DNA from: CAZIFG01 sp964539135
Lineage (GTDB): Bacteria > Margulisbacteria > Marinamargulisbacteria > GCA-2716485 > CAZIFG01
Assembly (NCBI GenBank): GCA_964539135.1
Contig: CAZIFG010000002.1
Span: forward strand, 76,221 to 140,220
Direction: 5' to 3'
Length of the DNA: 64,000 nt
Each line of letters begins with the position of its first letter. Position 1 is the first letter of the stretch. Of the stretch, positions 43,501 through 51,240 are shown piece after piece. The notes beneath the pieces were generated by a model. It was not told the origin of the DNA, made no database searches, and worked only from the letters and a program-made list of their open reading frames with translations. The translations under genes and the position numbers were made by a program.

Positions 43501-44919
43501 GATGGATATAGCGTTGTGCATCTGCTTGCTTTAAATCATGGGCTGGTTTTAAAAGAGCTGTTTCGGGGTTTAAATTCTGCAGACATAAAAGCGCTTCTGA
43601 GATTAGGAAGTAGAAGTGATGCCGTCGCGCATTTGCTTGCGAAATGTAATGGGGGGCTCTTAAAAGATCTATTGCTGTGTTTAGATCGCGCAGAAAGGAA
43701 AGAAATCCTGCAATACAAGAATATAGATCAGATTCGCGTTGTGTATTTGTTTGCTAAACATAATGGGGTGGCCTTAAAAGATTTGTTGCTGGCTTTAGAT
43801 CCTGCAGAAAGGAAAGAGATCCTGGGATCAGGTAGCACTACCGTCGCATATTGGCTTGCTCAATGTAATGTGTTGGTCTTAAAAGAGCTGTTGCTGGGTT
43901 TAAAAGATGATAAAGAAAGGCAAGCGATCCTGGGATTAGCAGATGAAAATGGAAATACCGTCGCGCATTTTCTCGCTCAAAATCATGGGCAGGTTTTAAA
44001 AGAGCTGTTGCTGGGTTTAAAAGATGATAAAGCAAGGCAAGCGATCCTGGGATTAAAGACTGTACATGGAGTTACCGTCGCTTATCGGCTCGTTAGATCT
44101 GATAGTGTGGCCTTCAACGAGCTGTTGCGGGGTTTAAAAGATGATAAAGAAAGGCAAGCAATCCTGGAATTAAAGAATGACGATGACGCTACCGTCGCGT
44201 ATGCGCTCGCTCAATATAATGGTGGGGATTTAAAAGCTCTGTTGCTGAGTGTAGAAGACCAGGGATTAGTAGGTAAATTGGGGGGGTCCACCGCGCATTT
44301 TCTCGCTCAAAATCATGGGCAGGTTTTAAAAAATCTGTTGCTGGGTTTAAAAGATGATAAAGCAAGGCAAGCGATCCTGGGATTAAAGACTGTACTTGGA
44401 GTTACCGTCGCGCATTGGCTCGTTAGATTTGATAGAGCGGCCTTCAACGAGCTGTTGCGGGGTTTAGATCCTGCGGAAAGGCAAGTGATCCTGAGATTAG
44501 CCAATGAATCTGGAACTACCGTCGCGCATTGGCTCGCTCGATATAATGGTGCAGATTTAAAAGATCTGTTGCTTGGTTTAGAAGATGATAAAGCAAGGCA
44601 TGGGATCCAGATATTAGCCCACGCGAGTTGGCTCGCTCAACACAGTGGAGAGCCTTTAAAAAATCTGTTGCCGGATTTAGTTGTTGAAGAAGGGCAATCG
44701 ATCCTGGGATTAGCAGATGAAAATGGAAATACCGTCGCGCATTGGCTTGCTCGACATAATGGTGTGGCTTTAAAAGATCTGTTGCTGGGTTTAAGTTTTG
44801 GAGAAAGGCAAGCGATCCTGGGATTAAAGAATAGAAGTCGAGAAACCGTTACGACTTGGTTCGTTAAATCTAATAGTGTGGCCTTCAGAGAGCTATTGGT
44901 GAAATGTCAGAAATCCTGA
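40558..44919 (+). CDS. Giant ankyrin plus 38-residue-repeat protein, paralogue B
   Basis: 1453 residues starting MKKIISG. Residues 1-160 are helical. A basic cluster KRQR...SKKK (residues 167-180) resembles a bipartite NLS. Residues ~517-740 contain ankyrin repeats (DDQGHSLLEYAVLGGSVDIL, DASGNTPLMRAV, NREGQTELTLAASS) related to paralogue A. From residue ~747 to the end there are about 19 copies of a ~38-residue unit with consensus TVAHWLARYNG..LK-LLLGLD and AERQAILGL. The units may have come from ankyrin repeats but have a longer period. Good ribosome site (AAAGGA). Likely a host-contact effector, by inference. Confidence 0.75.
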   Translation: MKKIISGLIKRETQSLNTQRAELIVRIVPLLQKLEPDIKRGGINSESVKNMYQKFEHLDSQSKKFLQDVLKELLEVVEAILTLQREVSPEAFGRSIDKIQAFQAEYPDKGGSVIDKLLKIFYPKMGIERLNSFASDSRQQRVQLYLKAILEQYLIGEKEKPIDPVQKRQRVSEISASKKKGSTCPPFKVNLSDIDEIAKRILRVLSGGAERSETEPVAQYNQVVVRDLGVSINATLFQKFIPMGPEGGALDKQVEKIKNKKVCTAFKRLVQALRDKVPLKDEERFEEEEKRLGEVAAYLAGKTLTEEMAGTVTKFIDQNIEEFKRMPSFKQLNLKLLSYKTELDLILEERIAFNLKDLQFIWLRDRIITGLQMIGVNTELMRDMSYIKAACRKCLEAMDAPIDFYFLDRDHGEAEGHIELYKEKLVRHILRADDMFGLGLEIEGASGKPLMDLIAKSEKLGHVAVSEDAILSLEYLQSLVEGTLVLGDGELSEIFSMTSEDVFSAIDTQLKSKGLTHGLLGELARLGKADLFRRLKDGLCPKPSVDAFLVKDDQGHSLLEYAVLGGSVDILMDLDIPGVVGQEIIRGYVPSGVPSLVGLAAESGNKVMLENMVNLVPGDIIVQALTQEDASGNTPLMRAVMSKSPECVAFLMETLKVCLGEEAVSAYINQANREGQTELTLAASSNVIEAGEMLLRAGANIDYRVPSSGLNILQIAGLENHIEFMRRSIQVLDEISGDERKGLEALKNISFWLARFNGGALKELLLGLDPSERQKVLELENGTKSTVAHWIARYNGVILKELLCDLDAKKIQEILELQNYYGKTVAHWLVYSSAVALKVLLQRLDPAGIQAILSLKDESEDGTTVAHTLMRFEVEVLKELLRDLDFARMQAILELKDEEEIIIVHEFARCHSVAFKNLVLGLNSAERRAILGLKDERGKSVAYTLIGHNMKVFKELFLEFDAEERKAMLGLEDKMIPKLDKDGYSVVHLLALNHGLVLKELFRGLNSADIKALLRLGSRSDAVAHLLAKCNGGLLKDLLLCLDRAERKEILQYKNIDQIRVVYLFAKHNGVALKDLLLALDPAERKEILGSGSTTVAYWLAQCNVLVLKELLLGLKDDKERQAILGLADENGNTVAHFLAQNHGQVLKELLLGLKDDKARQAILGLKTVHGVTVAYRLVRSDSVAFNELLRGLKDDKERQAILELKNDDDATVAYALAQYNGGDLKALLLSVEDQGLVGKLGGSTAHFLAQNHGQVLKNLLLGLKDDKARQAILGLKTVLGVTVAHWLVRFDRAAFNELLRGLDPAERQVILRLANESGTTVAHWLARYNGADLKDLLLGLEDDKARHGIQILAHASWLAQHSGEPLKNLLPDLVVEEGQSILGLADENGNTVAHWLARHNGVALKDLLLGLSFGERQAILGLKNRSRETVTTWFVKSNSVAFRELLVKCQKS
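42800..44916 (+). repeat. Tandem ~114-bp coding repeats (about 19 units)
   Basis: Each unit codes for a helix pair: TVAH(W/F/Y)LA, then LK(E/D)LLLGL, then (A/D)ERQAILGL. Units are 33-45 residues long, mostly 38. Some neighbouring or near units (for example those at ~43970 and ~44300) are almost identical in DNA, showing recent unit duplication or recombination; others are strongly diverged. Confidence 0.85.
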
Positions 44920-44987
44920 AATTATATTGGTGTCTAAAAAATAAAAAAAATATTTATATATATATGATATAAAAGGGGTGATGCAAA

Positions 44988-45317
44988 ATGAAAAAGATCA
45001 TCTCTGGCATAGGGGTATTAGGGGCAGTAGCAGACAGTGCCGTTAAAGACATAAGCTGGGTAACAACCTGGAACAGTTTGTAAGCTCATATAAAGATGTT
45101 ATGTGCAGATGGGCAAAAAATCCAGGATATCCAAAAAAAGAAAATATTAAAAGAGATATCCACAGCGTGCGCGAAACTTGAATTAGTGATAACTCAATGT
45201 AGTAGATATATCGATAAAGAGGTTTTAGATAAATTTTTAGCGCAATTTGGGTATCCAAAATTAGAAAGCAAGATGAGCGCTCTGCTTGCGGTAGAAGAGT
45301 ATACTGCCCCCAGTTAA
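44988..45317 (+). pseudogene. Interrupted MKKIISG-type gene with in-frame stop
   Basis: An ATG gives MKKIISGIGVLGAVADSAV, then after 31 codons an in-frame TAA (45081-45083). The same frame continues open for 78 further codons (…KIQDIQKKKILKEISTACAKLE…LLAVEEYTAPS). The start matches the MKKIIS family. A restart ATG at 45096 could give a 73-residue helical protein. The simplest view is a decayed accessory gene; a true small protein or sequencing error are alternatives. Confidence 0.6.
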
Positions 45318-45354
45318 GAAAGGTTGAAAAGTAAGAGAGTCCAAGGGGTAGAAT

Positions 45355-45401
45355 AGAGCGCCCTAAAGGCCCCCTAAAAAGGCCTTTAGGGGCGAGGCTC
45401 T
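45355..45401 (+). repeat. Long imperfect inverted repeat
   Basis: CGCCCTAAAGGCC and GGCCTTTAGGGGCG form a 13-bp stem with a single-base bulge and a 7-9-base loop, extended outward by AGAG/CTCT. No T-run follows. It separates two broken genes and may be a terminator, an IS remnant end, or a recombination site. Confidence 0.6.
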
Positions 45402-45423
45402 AATTAAAAAAGGAGACTTACTG

Positions 45424-45594
45424 ATGAAGAAAGGAAACTGGACAAGCAGTCAAAAAATGCAGGTGGTATTAGAAGGCATTTGAGGTGAAAGCCCTGTTGC
45501 CGAGCTGTGTACAAAATATGAAATCTTTGCGGCTCGATGGGTAGAAGCCTGGATCAGCGGAGAAGAAGAACCCCGTAAAAGACAAAAAATATAG
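45424..45594 (+). pseudogene. Chimera: IS3-type OrfA start joined to effector-like tail
   Basis: The frame opens MKKGNWTSSQKMQVVLEGI, then a TGA (45481-45483), then GESPVAELCTKYEI. These pieces match the helix-turn-helix N-terminus of IS3-family OrfA transposases (…VLEGLRGE..VAELC..Y.I…). Without a frame change it continues FAARWVEAWISGEEEPRKRQKI and stop, resembling the C-terminus of giant paralogue A (YEIFTDQWVEAWLGEE…KRQRL). The junction lies at the shared TATGAAATCTTT. A ribosome site AAGGAG is present. This is a recombination scar between a transposase gene and an effector gene tail. Confidence 0.72.
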
Positions 45595-45650
45595 TTAAAA
45601 AATAGGGTTCTCCCTTTGACGGGGCGAATTTCAGCCGTTAGAATGAGGGC

Positions 45651-46697
45651 ATGAGACGTCTTTTATTATCGTATATTTATATCTTAAGCAGAGCCCTAAC
45701 CATCTATAGCATCGCGCTATATCGCTTTATACGCGGAGAAGGCCAAGATTTGGAAACGGCCATTCTCTTTGGAGAGAAAGGCCTGAAGGCCCTTAATAAG
45801 CCGCCGCTATCTTTAGTATTGTTTTCATTTCGAAGAGATCCTTTGGAGGCGGTTAAACTTTATGATTTAACGTTTGGATCGTCCATTACCTTTTCATCCT
45901 TTCAAGGCGATTTAAATCAGTTGGATATTTGGCTGAAAATGGGATTGGGAGGTGGCTGTTTCAAAACCATTTTAGAAGCGCCAAGAGCAGGAAATCCCCG
46001 TCCTAGAATTCAACAGGTGCGTGTGAATGGCGACATCGCCTTACTCAATGCCTACGGCTTACCTGGAAAAGGCGTTACCGCCTTTTTAGAAGAAGTCAGC
46101 GTTTCGCCGGTATGGCGGCATCAGCAGCCCCTGGGATTTAGTGTGGGGGGCGAAAGTGTTGCGGAGTACCTTTCTGTATTTGAGACCATTGAGCAGCATC
46201 AAAAGACAAAGACTCAAGGGCCTTATTATTTTGAGTTAAATATTAGCTGTCCCAATACAGACGAGGGCCAAAATTTACTGAAAAATCCAGATAAAATAAC
46301 GGAACTTGTTCGAGACATGAGACTCAAAACACAGGCCATGATTGTGGTGAAAGTATCACCAGATCAACCCAATGCCGATCTTCTCACCATTGCAGAATCC
46401 ATAAGAGAGATCCCTAAAATTGCCATGAATATAGGCAATACTCAGTTTAAAATTTGCACTGCACTTGGACTTCCCAGTGATGCCTTAAGTCGAGGCGGGG
46501 GAGGCTTAAGTGGCGCGCCTCTATTTAAGCGAACCATGGAAATGGTGACCATATTAAAACCCTTAAAATTACCTTTAATTGCAACCGGTGGGGTTACAAC
46601 GCGCCATCAGGCAGAAGCCCTCAAAGTCAGAGGCGCAACATTAGTAGGTGTAGGGACAGGACTCATTCAAAATCCTTACGCCTTCGTAAAACCTTAA
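45651..46697 (+). CDS. pyrD: Dihydroorotate dehydrogenase
   Basis: 348 residues. The N-terminal ~45 residues are a hydrophobic/amphipathic extension as in quinone-linked class 2 enzymes. FMN-site blocks follow: FKTILEAPRAGNPRPR, LLNAYGLPGKG, LNISCPNTDEGQNLL, VVKVSPD and ATGGVTTRHQAEAL. In class 2 enzymes the catalytic base in the SPN loop is Ser; here it is Cys (SCPN), as in class 1. It makes orotate for pyrimidines; carB lies convergent downstream and carA beyond it. Confidence 0.88.
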   Translation: MRRLLLSYIYILSRALTIYSIALYRFIRGEGQDLETAILFGEKGLKALNKPPLSLVLFSFRRDPLEAVKLYDLTFGSSITFSSFQGDLNQLDIWLKMGLGGGCFKTILEAPRAGNPRPRIQQVRVNGDIALLNAYGLPGKGVTAFLEEVSVSPVWRHQQPLGFSVGGESVAEYLSVFETIEQHQKTKTQGPYYFELNISCPNTDEGQNLLKNPDKITELVRDMRLKTQAMIVVKVSPDQPNADLLTIAESIREIPKIAMNIGNTQFKICTALGLPSDALSRGGGGLSGAPLFKRTMEMVTILKPLKLPLIATGGVTTRHQAEALKVRGATLVGVGTGLIQNPYAFVKP

Positions 46698-46709
46698 GTA
46701 GGACTTAGC

Positions 46710-49700
46710 TTAATGGGCTGTAATAAGATCTTGTAGCGCTCTGACGTCAAAAGAGGTGGCCACATAGGATCGAATGCCCTTAACGGTTTCTTTCATGGCT
46801 GGAATGGTGCTGACATAAGGAATGCGTTGCAATAGCAATTGCTGACGTATGGCCATTTCATCTTCTAAATAGGTTTTATGAGAGGGGGTTACAAAGGCTA
46901 ACTTAATTTTATTTTCTTTAAGAAGTTGCATGACCGTATAGCCCCCATCGGAGATTTTATTCACAGAAAGCGCGGATATGCCCTGTGTTTTTAAAAACTG
47001 GGAAGTGCCTTCTGTGGCCACAAGATCAAAACCGATGTTGAGAAGATCTTGAACCATAGGGATGATGGCCTGCTTGTCGTCATCGCTGACGCTGATAAAG
47101 ACAGAACCTGAAGCCGGCAAGTGCTGCCCCGCAGAAATTTGAGATTTATAAAACGCAAGTCCCAAGTCAGGGTCAACGCCCATAGATTCTCCGGTGGATT
47201 TCATTTCAGGGGACAGGAGGGTGTCGCAATCTGGAAAGCGATTAAAGGGCAAAACAGCTTCTTTAACAGAATAATAGCGTGGCATATTTTCCTGAACACC
47301 CAAAGCTGAGAGGGATTCTCCCATCAAGACACGAGTGGCCAAATGGGCCCAGGCAATACCCGTTGCCTTGCTCACAAAGGGAACAGTTCGGGAGCCTCTG
47401 GGGTTCACTTCAATGAGAAAAAGAGTTTCGTCTTTAACGGCAAATTGAATGTTTAAAAGGCCCACAACCTGAAGGCGTTTGGCAAGTAAAGCCGTGGCAC
47501 TTCGAATTTCAGACAGCATGGCATCTGATAAAGAGTAAGGGGGCAACACACAGGCCGAGTCCCCAGAATGAATACCCGCTTCTTCGACATGTTGCATAAT
47601 GCCGGCAATGACACAGTCTTTGCCATCAGAAAGGGCATCTACATCAATTTCAATCGCATGATCTAGGTACTTATCAATCAAAATAGGCTGATCATCAGAG
47701 ACGGATTGAGCTTCCAATACATAGCGTTCCAATTGGGCTTGTGTGTACACAATTTTCATGGAGGCGCCACCCAATACAAAAGAAGGTCGAACCACAACAG
47801 GGTAGCCAATGCGTTGGGTGATTTCAATAGCTTCTGAGACTGAAAAGACAATACCATTTGCAGGTTGTCTTAAATCCAATTCATGTAAAATATGCTGAAA
47901 TTTTTCTCTGTCTTCAGCATCGGCAATACTTTGAGGCGAGGTGCCCAAAATAGGAACGCCTGCATCAGCAAGACGTTGCGCCAAGTTGAGTGGTGTTTGA
48001 CCCCCAAATTGAATGATAACCCCAAGCGGTTTTTCAAGATCCACAATGTGCATGACATCTTCAAAGGTAAGGGGTTCAAAATAAAGCTTATCAGAGATAT
48101 CGAAGTCCGTAGAAACGGTTTCAGGATTAGAATTCACCATGATGCTTTCGTAGCCCAATTCGCGAAGGGTTAAAGACGCATGTACACAGCAGTAATCGAA
48201 TTCAATCCCTTGCCCAATTCTATTCGGACCACTGCCTAAAATAATGACCTTTTGACGATCCGAAACCAAGGCCTCAGATTCTGTTTCATAGGTGGAGTAA
48301 TAATAAGGGGTTTTGGCTTCAAATTCAGCAGCACAGGTATCCACAAGGCTATAGGTAGGGACAATGCCATGGGTTTTTCTAAAGTGGGCAATCTCATCTT
48401 CCGTTTTATGGAGAAGATGTGCCAATTGAACATCGGAAAATCCCCATTCTTTGGCATGACGAATAGAGGGAACCGTCAGTGTAATCAGCGGGCCTTGATC
48501 CACAAGTTGCTTAATTTGATATAAAAACCAAGGATCAATTTTACTAATTTCATAGAGTTTTTCAATAGGCCATCCCAGTTCAAGGGCATATTTAATGTAG
48601 TACAAGCGCCAAGGGTTGCCATTTCGAATGAAATCCATGAGTTCAGATTCTGGGACGTCGCCTTTAAGTTCTTTGGAGTCAAATCCAATCCCAAATCGTT
48701 TGAGTTCTAAAGATCGAATGCCTTTTTGAAGCGCTTCCTTAAAAGTTCGACCTATAGCCATTACTTCTCCGACAGCTTTCATAGAGGTGCCTAAAAAGGG
48801 TTTGCTATTGGGGAATTTTTTAAAATTAAATCGCGGAATTTTAATCACACAATAATCAATCGCAGGTTCAAAACTGGCAGGAGTAGTTTGTGTAATGTCA
48901 TTTTGAAGTTCATCAAGTGTATAGCCCACAGCTAATTTAGCGGCAAATTTAGCAATGGGAAACCCAGTGGCTTTAGAGGCCAATGCCGAGCTTCGGCTGA
49001 CACGAGGATTGACTTCAATAACAACCAATTCCCCGTTTTTAGGATTAACCGCAAATTGGACATTCGATCCACCTGTTTCAACACCCACACCCCGAATGAT
49101 GGCAATGCCTGCTTCTCGCATTTCTTGATACTGTCTGTCCGTTAAGGTTTGTTGGGGGGCAACGGTGATAGAGTCACCGGTGTGGACACCCAAAGGGTCT
49201 AAATTTTCAATAGAACAGATAATAACCACATTGTCTTTTCTGTCTCGCATAACCTCAAGTTCGAATTCTTTCCAGCCTAAAATGGATTCTTCGAGTAGAA
49301 TTTCATGGACCATACTATAATCAAGGCCACCACTGGCAATTTTAACCAATTCTTCAGGATTATAGACGATACCGCCGCCGGTGCCCCCGAGGGTAAAAGA
49401 CGGACGGACCACACAGGGATAGCCTAAGGTTTCAGCCGCTTTCAAGGCAGTTTCTATGGATCCTGTGACAATGGATTTTGGCAATCGAAGGCCTAAAGAT
49501 TCAATGAGAGTTTTAAACTTAGCCCTATCTTCAGCTCTTTCAATGACAGCTTCATTGGCGCCCAACATTTCAACATTGTAGCGTTCAAAAACCCCAGCTT
49601 TTGATAATTCTAATGCCAAATTAAGCCCTGTTTGTCCCCCCAAAGTAGGTAGGACGGCATCGGGTCTTTCTTTTTCAATAATTTTTGTTAAAGATTCTAC

Positions 49701-49910
49701 CGTTAAAGGTTCGATATAGGTACGATCTGCAGTCGCAGGGTCTGTCATAATGGTGGCAGGATTGGAATTTACAAGGATGACCTTATAGCCCTCTTCTTTA
49801 AGGGCGCGACAGGCTTGTGTTCCTGAATAGTCAAATTCACAGGCTTGGCCAATGACAATAGGTCCAGAGCCAATAATTAAAATAGAATGAATATCGCTGC
49901 GTTTAGGCAT
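46710..49910 (-). CDS. carB: Carbamoyl-phosphate synthase large subunit
   Basis: 1066 residues, full length. Two homologous halves each carry an ATP-grasp domain: first GSGPIVIGQACEFDYSGTQA and GGTGGG, second GSGPNRIGQGIEFDYCCVHA and GGASM. The C-terminal ~130 residues form the MGS-like allosteric domain. It makes carbamoyl phosphate from bicarbonate, ATP and ammonia supplied by CarA. The ATG lies inside the end of carA (8-bp overlap), so the two are translationally coupled. Confidence 0.97.
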   Translation of the reverse strand: MPKRSDIHSILIIGSGPIVIGQACEFDYSGTQACRALKEEGYKVILVNSNPATIMTDPATADRTYIEPLTVESLTKIIEKERPDAVLPTLGGQTGLNLALELSKAGVFERYNVEMLGANEAVIERAEDRAKFKTLIESLGLRLPKSIVTGSIETALKAAETLGYPCVVRPSFTLGGTGGGIVYNPEELVKIASGGLDYSMVHEILLEESILGWKEFELEVMRDRKDNVVIICSIENLDPLGVHTGDSITVAPQQTLTDRQYQEMREAGIAIIRGVGVETGGSNVQFAVNPKNGELVVIEVNPRVSRSSALASKATGFPIAKFAAKLAVGYTLDELQNDITQTTPASFEPAIDYCVIKIPRFNFKKFPNSKPFLGTSMKAVGEVMAIGRTFKEALQKGIRSLELKRFGIGFDSKELKGDVPESELMDFIRNGNPWRLYYIKYALELGWPIEKLYEISKIDPWFLYQIKQLVDQGPLITLTVPSIRHAKEWGFSDVQLAHLLHKTEDEIAHFRKTHGIVPTYSLVDTCAAEFEAKTPYYYSTYETESEALVSDRQKVIILGSGPNRIGQGIEFDYCCVHASLTLRELGYESIMVNSNPETVSTDFDISDKLYFEPLTFEDVMHIVDLEKPLGVIIQFGGQTPLNLAQRLADAGVPILGTSPQSIADAEDREKFQHILHELDLRQPANGIVFSVSEAIEITQRIGYPVVVRPSFVLGGASMKIVYTQAQLERYVLEAQSVSDDQPILIDKYLDHAIEIDVDALSDGKDCVIAGIMQHVEEAGIHSGDSACVLPPYSLSDAMLSEIRSATALLAKRLQVVGLLNIQFAVKDETLFLIEVNPRGSRTVPFVSKATGIAWAHLATRVLMGESLSALGVQENMPRYYSVKEAVLPFNRFPDCDTLLSPEMKSTGESMGVDPDLGLAFYKSQISAGQHLPASGSVFISVSDDDKQAIIPMVQDLLNIGFDLVATEGTSQFLKTQGISALSVNKISDGGYTVMQLLKENKIKLAFVTPSHKTYLEDEMAIRQQLLLQRIPYVSTIPAMKETVKGIRSYVATSFDVRALQDLITAH

Positions 49911-51039
49911 GTTTGAGTACTTCCTTTAACGGGGCGGGTTCCCCAGATTCTTTAAACTGTCTATGGGTCATGAGATAACAAAAATCATCAAATAAAGACG
50001 TAGAATCTAAGGGGCCAGGAGCCGCTTCTGGATGATGTTGAACAGAAAAGGCCAACAATTTATCAGATCGAATGCCGGCAACAGAGTGATCATTCAAATT
50101 AAGATGAGAGACAAAAAAATCGGGATGTAAGGTAGTGGGGTCTGTGCAATAGATATGGTTCTGAGAGCTGATTTCAACTTTACCTGTCACCCGGTTTAAA
50201 ATGGGGTGGTTAAGACCATGATGACCAAAAGGAAGCTTCATAATTTTCATATTAAAGGCCAAAGAGAGAAGTTGATGGCCCAAACAAATGCCAAACAAAG
50301 GCAGTTTGCCCGCAAGAGCGCGAATGGTTTCAATGGCCTCCGTAACAGGCTCGGGGGCTCCGGGACCATTAGAGATTAAGACGCCATCAAATCCGCCATT
50401 TAAGAGGGTTGAAGCCGGCACATTATAAGGAAATACCGTGACCTGACAGCTATGGGCACGAAGCTGATCCAAAATGCCAAACTTAACACCACAGTCAAGC
50501 ACCGCCACCTTAAACAAGACAGTTTCAGGCGCTGGCCACTCATAGGGTTCTGAGGTGCAAACAACTTTCGCTAAGTTCTGGCCTAGAATAAGATCTATAG
50601 AGCGTGCACGTTCAATCAGAATCTCATCAGGTTCTGTAGAGGCCGTTAAAAGTGCTTTTTGTGCGCCATGCTTACGAAGATATAAGGTAAGCGCGCGGGT
50701 ATCAATCCCTTCAACGCCCATGACGTCGTGAGATTCTAAAAACGATTTGAGAGATTGCACACATTCCCAATTGCTGGGGAAATCAATGTATTCTTTAACC
50801 AAAAGAGCGCTTAAATGAGCGCTTTTGGATTGATGATCTCGAGCCGTAATGCCGTAGTTTCCAACCAGAGGATACGTTAAGACCACCAATTGATGTTTAT
50901 AAGAAGGGTCCGTAATAATTTCTTGATAACCAGACATCCCTGTATTAAAAATAACCTCTCCAAAACTTTCTTTGCCGGCGGCAAAAATGCGACCCGTGAA
51001 AATTTTCCCGGATTCTAAGACGAGTTTAGCAAGTGTCAT
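49903..51039 (-). CDS. carA: Carbamoyl-phosphate synthase small subunit (glutaminase)
   Basis: 378 residues. The N-terminal half matches CarA (SGYQEIITDPSYKHQLVVLTYPLVGNYG). The C-terminal half is a class I glutamine amidotransferase with the nucleophile in LFGICLGHQLLSLAF and the catalytic HHPEA. It supplies ammonia to CarB. The ribosome site AAGGAGACCCC is strong. A ~200-bp divergent intergenic region separates it from sodC; no riboswitch or pyrimidine attenuator was evident there. Confidence 0.97.
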   Translation of the reverse strand: MTLAKLVLESGKIFTGRIFAAGKESFGEVIFNTGMSGYQEIITDPSYKHQLVVLTYPLVGNYGITARDHQSKSAHLSALLVKEYIDFPSNWECVQSLKSFLESHDVMGVEGIDTRALTLYLRKHGAQKALLTASTEPDEILIERARSIDLILGQNLAKVVCTSEPYEWPAPETVLFKVAVLDCGVKFGILDQLRAHSCQVTVFPYNVPASTLLNGGFDGVLISNGPGAPEPVTEAIETIRALAGKLPLFGICLGHQLLSLAFNMKIMKLPFGHHGLNHPILNRVTGKVEISSQNHIYCTDPTTLHPDFFVSHLNLNDHSVAGIRSDKLLAFSVQHHPEAAPGPLDSTSLFDDFCYLMTHRQFKESGEPAPLKEVLKHA

Positions 51040-51240
51040 GGGGTCTCCTTCAAGACGATGTCACGCCATGGGGATGCGAGACAAAATTTGGAACATGATA
51101 CCTAAAAAAGTAGGTTTTCTCAAGAGGGAATTTAAATGCGGTGAGAGTAAAAATCAGAAAAAGCACGCTCTTTACTCAGAACCTGAATAAAAGTAAACTA
51201 GAGCTACACGCTCGCACAAAAACACAAGGAGTACTCAGAA

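Noticed and set aside
45355..45401. Intrinsic terminator after the interrupted gene
   Set aside because: The stem is strong but no T-run follows on either strand, so it is listed only as an inverted repeat.
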